From the NCBI RefSeq assembly GCF_051014685.1, contig NW_027478898.1, forward strand, positions 1 through 64,000: DNA of 64,000 nt. Reading direction: 5' to 3'. Every line of letters starts with the position of its first letter. Position 1 is the first letter of the stretch. The notes beneath the pieces are model-generated. The model searched no databases. It worked only from the letters and a program-made list of their open reading frames with translations, and had not been told where the DNA came from. A program made the position numbers and the translations under genes. Below, piece by piece: positions 41,601 to 52,609 of this stretch. Source of the stretch: Ptiloglossa arizonensis (lineage: Eukaryota > Arthropoda > Insecta > Hymenoptera > Colletidae).

Positions 41601-42280
41601 GACCTAACCCAAAAATTCCTATTGCATCTGAAAGTAGAAGCTCGCCCGATTACAGCGGTATGTGTATTTTTTCCCTAGGCCATTCTGGTTAAGCGTTTGG
41701 AGCAGCGGAATTGCAAAAATTTTTTGTCTTCTCAACCATTTCTTGGCTTCAAACTCCCATATCTCGCGGACGGATTGACCTAACCCAAAAATTCCTGTTG
41801 CGTGTGAAAGTAGAAACTCGCCCGATTACAACGGTACGTGTATTTTTTCCCTAGCCCATTCTGGTTAAGGGTTTGGAGCAGCAGAATTGCGAAAAATTTT
41901 TTGTCTTCTCAACCATTTCTTAGCTTCAAACTCCCAAATCTCGCGAACGGATTGACGTAACCCAAAAATTCCTATTGCATCTGAAACTAGAAACTCGCCG
42001 ATTACAACGGTATGTGTATTTTTTCCCTAGGCCATTCTGGTTAAGCGTTTGGAGCAGCGGAATTGCAAAAATTTTTTGCCTTCTCAACCATTTCTTGGCT
42101 CCAAAGTCCCATGTCTCGCGAACGGATAGACCTAACCCAAAAATTCCTATTGCATCTGAAAGTAGAAACTCGCCCGATTACAACGGTACGTGTATTTTTC
42201 CCTTAGGCCATTCTGGTTAAGCGATTGGAGCAGCAGAAGTGGAAAAATTTATTGTCTTCTCAACCATTTCTTCGCTTCAA
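38687..42280. repeat. Mosaic block collinear with 13-16.7 kb
   Basis: About 38690-40870 matches 13050-15400. About 40920-41840 matches 15800-16720: the GGAACAGCAG marker at 41168 pairs with 16057 (offset 25111). Two stops of the one-stop frame are altered here, CCCTTGGCAATT near 40967 and CCCGTGGCC near 40081, which joins neighbouring monomers into 77- and 106-codon open frames. I regard these as incidental, not genes. Confidence 0.8.
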
Positions 42281-45200
42281 ACTCCCAAATCTCGCGAACG
42301 GATTGACCTAACCCAAAAATTCCTGTTGCATCTGAAAGAAGAAACTCGCCCGATTACAACGGTATGTGTATTTTTTCCCTAGGCCATTGTGGTCAAGCGT
42401 TTGAAGCAGCAGAATAGCGAACAATTTTTTGCCTTCTCAACCATTTCTTGGTTTCAAACTCCCATATCTCGCGAACGGATTGACCTAACCCAAAAATTCC
42501 TGTTGCGTCTGAAAGTAGAAACACGCCCGATTACAACGGTATGTGTATTTTTTGCCTAGCCCATTCTGGTTAAGCGTTTGGAGCAGCAGAATTGCGAAAA
42601 ATTTTTTGCCTTCTCAACCATTTCTTGGCTTCAAACTGCCATATCTAGCGAACGGATGGACCTAACCCAAAAATTCCTTTTGCGTGTGAAAGTAGAAACT
42701 CGCCCGACTACAGCGGTATGTATATTTTTTCCCTAGGGCATTCTGGTTAAGCGTTTGGATCAGCAGAATTACCAAAAATTGTATGCCTTCTCAACCATTT
42801 CTTGGCTTCAAACTCCCATATCTCGCGAACGGATTGACCTAACCCAAAAATTCCTGTTGCGTCTGAAAGTAGAAACTCGCCCGATTACAACGGTATGTGT
42901 ATTTTTTCCCTAGGACATTCTGGTTAAGCGTTTGGAGCAGCAGAAGTGCGAAAAATTTGTTGCCTTCTTTACCATTTCTTAGTTTCAAACTCCCATATCT
43001 CGCGAACGGATTGACCTAACCCAAAAATTCTTGTTGCATCTGAAAGAAGAAACTCGCCCGATTACAACGGTATGTGTATTTTTTCCCTAGGCCATTCTGG
43101 TTAAGCGTTTGGAGCAGCAGAATAGCGAAAAATTGTTTGCCTTCTCAACCATTTCTTGGCTTCAAACTCCCATACCTCGCGAACGGATTGACCTAACCCA
43201 AAAATTCCTGTTGCGCCTGAAAGTAGAATCTCGCCCGATTACAACGGTATGCGTATTTTTTCCCTAGGCAATTCTGGTTAAGCGTTTGGAGCAGCAGAAT
43301 TGCGAAAAATTTTTTGCCTTCTCAACCATTTCTTGGCTTCAAACTCCCATATCTCGCGAACAGATTGACCTAACCCAAAAATTCCTGTTGCATCTGAAAG
43401 TGGAAACTCGCCCGATTACAACGGTATATGTATTTTTTCCCTAGGCCATTCTGGTTAAGCGTTTGGAGCAGCAGAAGTGCGAAAAATTTGTTGTCTCCTC
43501 CACCATTTCTTAGCTTCAAACTCCCATATCTCGCGAACGGATTGACCAAACCCAGAAGTTCCTGCTGCGTCTGAAAGTAGAAACTCGACCGATTACAACG
43601 ATATGCGTATTTTTTCCCTAGGCCATTCTGGTTAAGCGTTTGGAGAAGCAGAATTGCGAAAAATGTTTTACCTTCTCAACCATTTCTTGGCTTCAAACTC
43701 CCATATCTCGCGAACGGATTGACCTAACCCAAAAATTCCTATTGCATCTGAAAGTAGAAACTCGCCCGATTACAGCGGTATGTGTATTTTTTCCCTAGGC
43801 AATTCTGGTTAAGCGTTTGGAGCAGCAGAATTGCGAAAAATTTTTTGCCTTCTCAACCATTTCTTGGATTCAAACTCCCGTATCTCGCGAACGGACTGAC
43901 CTAACCCAAAAATTCCTGTTGCGCCTGAAAGTAGAATCTCGCCCGATTACAACGGTATGTGTATTTTTTCCCTAGGACATTCTGGTTAAGCGTTTGGAGC
44001 AGCAGAAGTGCGAAAAATTTGTTGCCTTCTTCACCATTTCTTAGCTTCAAACTCCCATATCTCGCGAACGGATTGACCTAACCCAAAAATTCTTGTTGCA
44101 TCTGAAAGAAGAAACTCGCCCGATTACAACGGTATGTGTATTTTTTCCCTAGGCCATTCTGGTTAAGCGTTTGGAGCAGCAGAATAGCGAAAAATTGTTT
44201 GCCTTCTCAACCATTTCTTGGCTTCAAACTCCCATATCTCGCGAACGGATTGACCTAACCCAAAAATTCCTGTTGCGCCTGAAAGTAGAATCTCGCCCGA
44301 TTACAACGGTATGTGTATTTTTTCCCTAGGCAATTCTGGTTAAGCGTTTGGAGCAGCAGAATTGCGAAAAATTTTTTGTCTTCTTTACCATTTCTTGGCT
44401 TCAAACTCCCATATCTCGCGAACGGATTGACCTAACCCAAAAATTCTTGTTGCATCTGAAAGAAGAAACTCGCCCGATTACAACGGTATGTGTATTTCTT
44501 CCCTAGGCCATTCTGGTTAAGCGTTTGGAGCAGCAGAATAGTGAAAAATTGTTTGCCTTCTCAACCACTTCTTGGCTTCAAACTCCCATACTATATCTCG
44601 CGAAGGATCGACCTAACCCAAAAATTCCTGTTGCGTCTGAAAGTAGAAACTCGCCCGATTACAACGCTATGTGTATTTTCCCTAGGCCATTCTGGTTAAG
44701 CGTTTGGAGCAGCAGAAGTGCGAAAAATTTGTTGTCTCCTCCACCATTTCTTAGCTTCAAACTCCCATATCTCGCGAACGGATTGGCCAAACCCAGAAGT
44801 TCCTGCTGCGTCTGAAAGTAGAAACTCGACCGATTACAACGATATGCGTATTTTTTCCCTAGGCCATTCTGGTTAAGCGTTTGGAGAAGCAGAATTGCGA
44901 AAAATGTTTTACCTTCTCAACCATTTCTTGGCTTCAAACTCCCATATCTCGCGAACGGATTGACCTAACCCAAAAATTCCTATTGCATCTGAAAGTAGAA
45001 ACTCGCCCGATTACAGCGGTATGTGTATTTTTTCCCTAGGCAATTCTGGTTAAGCGTTTGGAGCAGCAGAATTGCGAAAAATTTTTTGCCTTCTCAACCA
45101 TTTCTTGGATTAAAACTCCCGTATCTCGCGAACGGATTGACCTAACCCAAAAATTCCTGTTGCGCCTGAAAGTAGAATCTCGCCCGATTACAACGGTATG

Positions 45201-45414
45201 TGTATTTTTTCCCTAGGCAATTCTGGTTAAGCGTTTGGAGCAGCAGAATTGCGAAAAATTTTTTGCCTTCTCAACCATTTTTTGGCTTCAAACTCCCATA
45301 TCTCGCGAACGGATTGACCTAACCCAAAAATTCCTATTGCATCTGAAAGTAGAAGCTCGCCCGATTACAGCGGTATGTGTATTTTTTCCCTAGGCAATTC
45401 TGGTTAAGCGTTTG
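42281..45414. repeat. Mosaic block matching 25.15-27.2 kb and 21.35-22.44 kb
   Basis: CATTGTGGTC and the following variants match 25.2 kb at an offset of 17144. One monomer is missing near 42840, after which the offset is 16967 until divergence near 44170. About 44330-45410 then matches 21350-22440 (offset 22984 at the GAATAGTGAAA marker), with the CATACTATATCTCGCG insertion variant near 44588. Confidence 0.85.
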
Positions 45415-46611
45415 GAGCAGCAGAATTGCGAAAAATTTTTTGCCTTCTCAACCATTTCTTGGCTTCAAACTCCCATATCTCGCGAACAGATTGACCTAAC
45501 CCAAAAATTCCTGTTGCATCTGAAAGTAGAAACTCGCCCGATTACAACGGTATATGTATTTTTTCCCTAGGCCATTCTGGTTAAGCGTTTGGAGCAGCAG
45601 AATAGTGAAAAATTGTTTGCCTTCTCAACCACTTCTTGGCTTCAAACTCCCATACTATATCTCGCGAAGGATCGACCTAACCCAAAGTTCCTGTTGCGTC
45701 TGAAAGTAGAAACTCGCCCGATTACAACGCTATGTGTATTTTTTCCCTAGGCCATTCTGGTTAAGCGTTTGGAGCAGCAGAAGTGCGAAAAATTTGTTGT
45801 CTCCTCCACCATTTCTTAGCTTCAAACTCCCATATCTCGCGAACGGATTGACCAAACCCAGAAGTTCCTGCTGCGTCTGAAAGTAGAAACTCGACCGATT
45901 ACAACGATATGTGTATTTTTTCCCTAGGCAATTCTGGTTAAGCGTTTGGAGCAGCAGAATTGCGAAAAATTTTTTGCCTTCTCAACCATTTCTTGGCTTC
46001 AAACTCCCATATCTCGGGAACGGATTGACCTAACCCAAAAATTCCTGTTGCATCTGAAAGTAGAAACTCACCCGATTACAACGATATGCGTATTTTTTCC
46101 CTAGGCAATTCTGGTTAAGCGTTTGGAGCAGCAGTAGCGCGAAAAATTTGTTGTCTTCTTTACCATTTCTTGGCTTCAAACTCCCATATCTCGCGAACGG
46201 ATTGACCTAACCCAAAAATTCTTGTTGCATCTGAAAGAAGAAACGTGCCCGATTACCACAGTATGTGTATTTTTTCCCTAGGCCATTCTGGTTAAGCGTT
46301 TGGATCAGCAGAATTGCGAAAAATTGTATGCCTTCTCAACCATTTCTTGGCTTCAAACTCCCATATCTCGCGAACGGATTGACCAAACCCAGAAGTTCCT
46401 GCTGCGTCTGAAAGTAGAAACTCACCCGATTACAACGATATGCGTATTTTTTCCCTAGGCCATTCTGGTAAAGCGTTTGGAGCAGCAGAAGTGCGAAAAA
46501 TTTGTTGTCTTCTTAACCATTTCTTAGCTTCAAACTCCCATATCTCGCGAACGGATTGACCTAACCCAAAAATTCCTACTGCATCTAAAAGTAGAAACTC
46601 GTCCGATTACA
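45415..46611. repeat. Transition zone between two higher-order repeat domains
   Basis: Seven monomers in which left-type variants (CATACTATATCTCGCG near 45650, GTCTCCTCC near 45800) give way to right-type ones. New forms appear, such as AAACGTGCCCG with TTACCACAG near 46250 and CATTCTGGTAAAGCG near 46465. There is no non-satellite DNA at the junction. Confidence 0.7.
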
Positions 46612-49600
46612 ACGGTATGTGTATTTTTTCCCTAGGCCATTCTGGTTAAGCGTTTGGAGCAGCAGAATTGCGAAAAATTTTTTGCCTTCTCAACCATTTC
46701 TTCGCTTCAAACTCCCATATCTCGCGAACGGATACACCTAACCCAAAAATTCCTGTTGCGTGTGAAAGTAGAAACTCGCCCGATTACAACGGTATGTGTA
46801 TTTTCTCCCTAGGGCATTCTGGTTAAGCGTTTGGATCAGCAGAATTGCGAAAAATTGTATGCCTTCTCTACCATTTCTTGGCTTCAAACTCCCATATCTC
46901 GCGAACGGATAGACCTAACCCAAAAATTCCTGTTGCGTGTGAAAGTAGAAACTCTCCCGATTACAACGGTATGTGTATTTTTTCCCTAGCCCATTCTGGT
47001 TAAGCGTTTGGCGCAGCAGAATTGCGAAAAATTTGTTGTCTTCTCAACCATTTCTTAGCTTCAAAGTCCCATATCTCGCGAACGGATCGACCAAACCCAA
47101 AAATTCCTGCTGCGTCTGAAAGTAGAAACTCGCCCGATTACAAGGATATGCGTATTTTTTCCCTAGGCCATTCTGGTTAAGCGTTTGGAGCAGCAGAATT
47201 GCGAAATATGTTTTGCCTTCTCAACCATTTCTTGGCTTCAAACTCCCATATCTCGCGAACGGACTGACCCAACCCAAAAATTCCTATTGCATCTGAATGT
47301 AGAAACTCGCCCGATTACAGCGGTATGTGTATTTTTTCCCTGCGCAATTCTGGTTAAGCGTTTGGAGCAGCAGAATTGCGAAAATTTTTTTGCCTTCTCA
47401 ACCATTTCTTGGCTTCAAACTCCCATATCGCGCGAACGGACTGACCAATCCCAAAAATTCCTATTGCATCTGAAAGTAGAAACTCGCCCGATTACAACGG
47501 TATGTGTATTTTTTCCCTAGGCCATTCTGGTTAAGCGTTTGGAGCAGCAGAATTGCGAAAAATTTTTTGCCTTCTCAACCATTTCTTGGCTTCAAACTCC
47601 CATATCTCGCGAACGGATTGACCAAACCCAGAAGTTCCTGCTGCGTCTGAAAGTAGAAACTCACCCGATTACAACGATATGCGTATTTTTTCCCTAGGCC
47701 ATTCTGGTAAAGCGTTTGGAGCAGCAGAATTGCGAAAAATGTTTTGCCTTCTCAACCATTTCTTGGCTTCAAACTCCCATATCTCGCGAACGGATTGACC
47801 TAACCCAAAAATTCCTATTGCATCTGAAAGTAGAAGCTCGTCCGATTACAACGGTATGTGTATTTTTTCCCTAGGCCATTCTGGTTAAGCGCGTGGAGCA
47901 GCAGAATTGCGAAAAATTTTTTGCCTTCTCAACCATTTCTTGGCTTCAAACTCCCATATTTCGCGAACGGATTGACCTAACCCAAAAATTCCTGTTGCGT
48001 CTGGAAGTAGAAACTCGCCCGATTACAACGGTATGTGTATTTTTTCCCTAGGCCATTCTGGTTAAGCGTTTGGAGCAGCAGTAGTGCGAAAAATTTGTTG
48101 TCTTCTTTACCATTTCTTGGCTTCAAACTCCCATATCTCGCGAACGGATTGACCTAACCCAAAAATTCTTGTTGCATCTGAAAGAAGAAACTCGCCCGAT
48201 TACCACGGTATGTGTATTTTTTCCCTAGGCCATTCTGGTTAAGCGTTTGGAGCAGCAGAATTGCGAAAAATTTTTTGCCTTCTCAACCATTTCTTCGCTT
48301 CAAACTCCCATATCTCGCGAACGGATACACCTAACCCAAAAATTCCTGTTGCGTGTGAAAGTAGAAACTCGCCCGATTACAACGGTATGTGTATTTTCTC
48401 CCTAGGGCATTCTGGTTAAGCGTTTGGATCAGCAGAATTGCGAAAAATTGTATGCCTTCTCTACCATTTCTTGGCTTCAAACTCCCATATCTCGCGAACG
48501 GATAGACCTAACCCAAAAATTCCTGTTGCGTGTGAAAGTAGAAACTCTCCCGATTACAACGGTATGTGTATTTTTTCCCTAGCCCATTCTGGTTAAGCGT
48601 TTGGCGCAGCAGAATTGCGAAAAATTTGTTGTCTTCTCAACCATTTCTTAGCTTCAAAGTCCCATATCTCGCGAACGGATCGACCAAACCCAAAAATTCC
48701 TGCTGCGTCTGAAAGTAGAAACTCGCCCGATTACAAGGATATGCGTATTTTTTCCCTAGGCCATTCTGGTTAAGCGTTTGGAGCAGCAGAATTGCGAAAT
48801 ATGTTTTGCCTTCTCAACCATTTCTTGGCTTCAAACTCCCATATCTCGCGAACGGACTGACCCAACCCAAAAATTCCTATTGCATCTGAATGTAGAAACT
48901 CGCCCGATTACAGCGGTATGTGTATTTTTTCCCTGCGCAATTCTGGTTAAGCGTTTGGAGCAGCAGAATTGCGAAAATTTTTTTGCCTTCTCAACCATTT
49001 CTTGGCTTCAAACTCCCATATCGCGCGAACGGACTGACCAATCCCAAAAATTCCTATTGCATCTGAAAGTAGAAACTCGCCCGATTACAACGGTATGTGT
49101 ATTTTTTCCCTAGGCCATTCTGGTTAAGCGTTTGGAGCAGCAGAATTGCGAAAAATTTTTTGCCTTCTCAACCATTTCTTGGCTTCAAACTCCCATATCT
49201 CGCGAACGGATTGACCAAACCCAGAAGTTCCTGCTGCGTCTGAAAGTAGAAACTCACCCGATTACAACGATATGCGTATTTTTTCCCTAGGCCATTCTGG
49301 TAAAGCGTTTGGAGCAGCAGAATAGCGAAAAATGTTTTGCCTTCTCAACCATTTCTTGGCTTCAAACTCCCATATCTCGCGAACGGATTGACCTAACCCA
49401 AAAATTCCTATTGCATCTGAAAGTAGAAGCTCGTCCGATTACAACGGTATGTGTATTTTTTCCCTAGGCCATTCTGGTTAAGCGCGTGGAGCAGCAGAAT
49501 TGCGAAAAATTTTTTGCCTTCTCAACCATTTCTTGGCTTCAAACTCCCATATTTCGCGAACGGATTGACCTAACCCAAAAATTCCTATTGCATCTGAAAG

Positions 49601-50690
49601 TAGAAGCTCGTCCGATTACAACGGTATGTGTATTTTTTCCCTAGGCCATTCTGGTTAAGCGCGTGGAGCAGCAGAATTGCGAAAAATTTTTTGCCTTCTC
49701 AACCATTTCTTGGCTTCAAACTCCCATATTTCGCGAACGGATTGACCTAACCCAAAAATTCCTGTTGCGTCTGAAAGTAGAAACTCGCCCGATTACAACG
49801 GTATGTGTATTTTTTCCCTAGGCCATTCTGGTTAAGCGTTTGGAGCAGCAGTAGTGCGAAAAATTTGTTGTCTTCTTTACCATTTCTTGGCTTCAAACTC
49901 CCATATCTCGCGAACGGATTGACCTAACCCAAAAATTCTTGTTGCATCTGAAAGAAGAAACTCGCCCGATTACCACGGTATGTGTATTTTTTCCCTAGGC
50001 CATTCTGGTTAAGCGTTTGGATCAGCAGAATTGCGAAAAATTGTATGCCTTCTCAACCATTTCTTGGCTTCAAACTCCCATATCTCGCGAACGGATAGAC
50101 CTAACCCAAAAATTCCTGTTGAGTGTGAAAGTAGAAACTCTCCCGATTACAACGGTATGTGTATTTTTTCCCTAGCCCATTCTGGTTAAGCGTTTGGCGC
50201 AGCAGAATTGCGAAAAATTTGTTGTCTTCTCAACCATTTCTTAGCTTCAAAGTCCCATATCTCGCGAACGGATTGACCAAACCCAAAAATTCCTGCTGCG
50301 TCTGAAAGTAGAAACTCGCCCGATTACAAGGATATGTGTATTTTTTCCCTAGGCCATTCTGGTTAAGCGTTTGGAGCAGCAGAATTGCGAAAAATGTTTT
50401 GCCTTCTCAACCATTTCTTGGCTTCAAACTCCCATATCTCGCGAACGGACTGACCCAACCCAAAAATTCCTATCGCATCTGAAAGTAGAAACTCGCCCGA
50501 TTACAGCGGTATGTGTATTTTTTCCCTGCGCAATTCTGGTTAAGCGTTTGGAGCAGCAGAATTGCGAAAAATTTTTTGCCTTCTCAACCATTTCTTGGCT
50601 TCAAACTCCCATATCTCGCGAACGGACTAACCAAACCCAAAAGTTCCTATTGCATCTGAAAGTAGAAACTCGCCCGATTACAACGGTACG
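46612..50690. repeat. Nine-monomer higher-order repeat (1593 bp), ~2.5 copies
   Basis: The TTCGCTTC monomer with GATACACC starts copies at about 46612 and 48205, offset 1593 bp (9 x 177 exactly); a third partial copy ends near 50690. Private variants are GATACACC, GTTTGGCGCAG, ACAAGGATATG, CCCTGCGCAATT, ATCGCGCGAAC and AAGCGCGTGG. Within copy 2 the AAGCGCGTGG monomer is duplicated in tandem (about 49440-49790), and copy 3 lacks one monomer near 50010, so the unit gains and loses single monomers. Open frames of 111 codons at 47185, 48778 and 50371 start at TTG and exist because CCTGCGCA removes the monomer's stop. Confidence 0.92.
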
Positions 50691-52609
50691 TGTATTTTTC
50701 CCTTAGGCCATTCTGGTTAAGCGATTGGAGCAGCAGAAGTGCGAAAAACTTATTGTCTTGTCAACCATTTCTTAGCTTGAAAGTCCCATATCTCGCGAAC
50801 GGATTGACCTAACCCAAAAATTCCTCTTGCATCTGAAAGTAGAAACTCGCCCGATTACAACGGTATGTGTATTTTTTCCCTAGGCCATTCTGGTTAAGCG
50901 TTTGGAGCAGCAGAAGTGCGAAAAATTTGTTGTCTTCTCAACCATTTCTTAGCTTCAAACTCCCATATCTCGCGAACGGATTGACCTAACCCAAAAATTC
51001 CTATTGCATCTGAAAGTAGAAACTCGCCCGATTACAACGGTATGTGTATTTTTTCCCTATGCCATTCTGGCTAAGCGTTTGGAGCAGCAGAATTGCGAAA
51101 AATTTTTTGCCTTCTCAACCATTTCTTGGCCTCAAACTCCCATATCTCGCGAACGGATTGACCTAACCCAAAAATTCCTGTTGCGTCTGAAAGTAGAAAC
51201 TCGCCCGATTACAACGGTATGTGTATTTTTTCCCTAGGCCATACTGGTTAAGCGTTTGGAGCAGCAGTAGTGCGAAAAATTTGTTGTCTTCTTTACCATT
51301 TCTTGGCTTCAAACTCCCATATCTCGCGAACGGATTGACCTAACCCAAAAATTCTTGTTGCATCTGAAAGAAGAAACTCGCCCGATTACCACGGTATGTG
51401 TATTTTTTCCCTAGGCCATTCTGGTTAAGCGTTTGGATCAGCAGAATTGCGAAAAATTGTATGCCTTCTCAACCATTTCTTGGCTTCAAACTCCCATATC
51501 TCGCGAACGGATAGACCTAACCCAAAAATTCCTGTTGCATGTGAAAGTAGAAACTCTCCCGATTACAACGGTATGTGTATTTTTTCTCTAGCCCATTCTG
51601 GTTAAGCGTTTGGCGCAGCAGAATTGCGAAAAATTTGTTGTCTTCTCAACCATTTCTTAGCTTCAAAGTCCCATATCTCGCGAACGGATTGACCAAACCC
51701 AAAAATTCCTGCTGCGTCTGAAAGTAGAAACTCGCCCGATTACAAGGATATGCGTATTTTTTCCCTAGGCCATTCTGGTTAAGCGTTTGGAGCAGCAGAA
51801 TTGCGAAAAATGTTTTGCCTTCTCAACCATTTCTTGGCTTCAAACTCCCATATCTCGCGAACGGACGGACCCAACCCAAAAATTCCTATTGCATCTGAAA
51901 GTAGAAACTCGCCCGATTACAGCGGTATGTGTATTTTTTCCCTAGGCCATTCTGGTTAAGCGTTTGAAGCAGCAGAATAGCGAACAATTTTTTGCCTTCT
52001 CAACCATTTCTTGGCTTCAAACTCCCATATCTCGCGAACGGATAGACCTAACCCAAAAATTCCTGTTGCGTGTGAAAGTAGAAACTCGCCCGATTACAAC
52101 GGTATGTGTATTTTTTCCCTAGCCCATTCTGGTTAAGCGTTTGGAGCAGCAGAAGTGCGAAAAATTTGTTGTCTTCTTAACCATTTCTTAGCTTCAAACT
52201 CCCATATCTCGCGAACGGATTGACCTAACCCAAAAATTCCTACTGCATCTAAAAGTAGAAACTCGCCCGATTACAACGGTATGTGTATTTTTTCCCTAGG
52301 CCATTCTGGTTAAGCGTTTGGAGCAGCAGAATTGCGAAAAATTTTTTGCCTTCTCAACCATTTCTTCGCTTCAAACTCCCATATCTCGCGAACGGATACA
52401 CCTAACCCAAAAATTCCTGTTGCGTGTGAAAGTAGAAACTCGCCCGATTACAACGGTATGTGTATTTTTTCCCTAGGGCATTCTGGTTAAGCGTTTGGAT
52501 CAGCAGAATTGCGAAAAATTATATGCCGTCTCAACCATTTCTTGGCTTCAAACTCCCATATCTCGCGAATGGATAGACCTAACCCAAAAATTCCTGTTGC
52601 GTGTGAAAG
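50691..52609. repeat. Mixed right-domain monomers, partial 9-mer copy
   Basis: About eleven monomers. From about 51250 the order GCAGTAGTGCG, TTACCACGG, GTTTGGATCAG, GTTTGGCGCAG and ACAAGGATATG follows the nine-monomer unit upstream, with private changes such as GACGGACCC near 51865. Two left-type touches occur near 50690-50750 (TTTTTCCCTTAGG and GCGATTGG). Nothing but satellite is seen. Confidence 0.8.
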
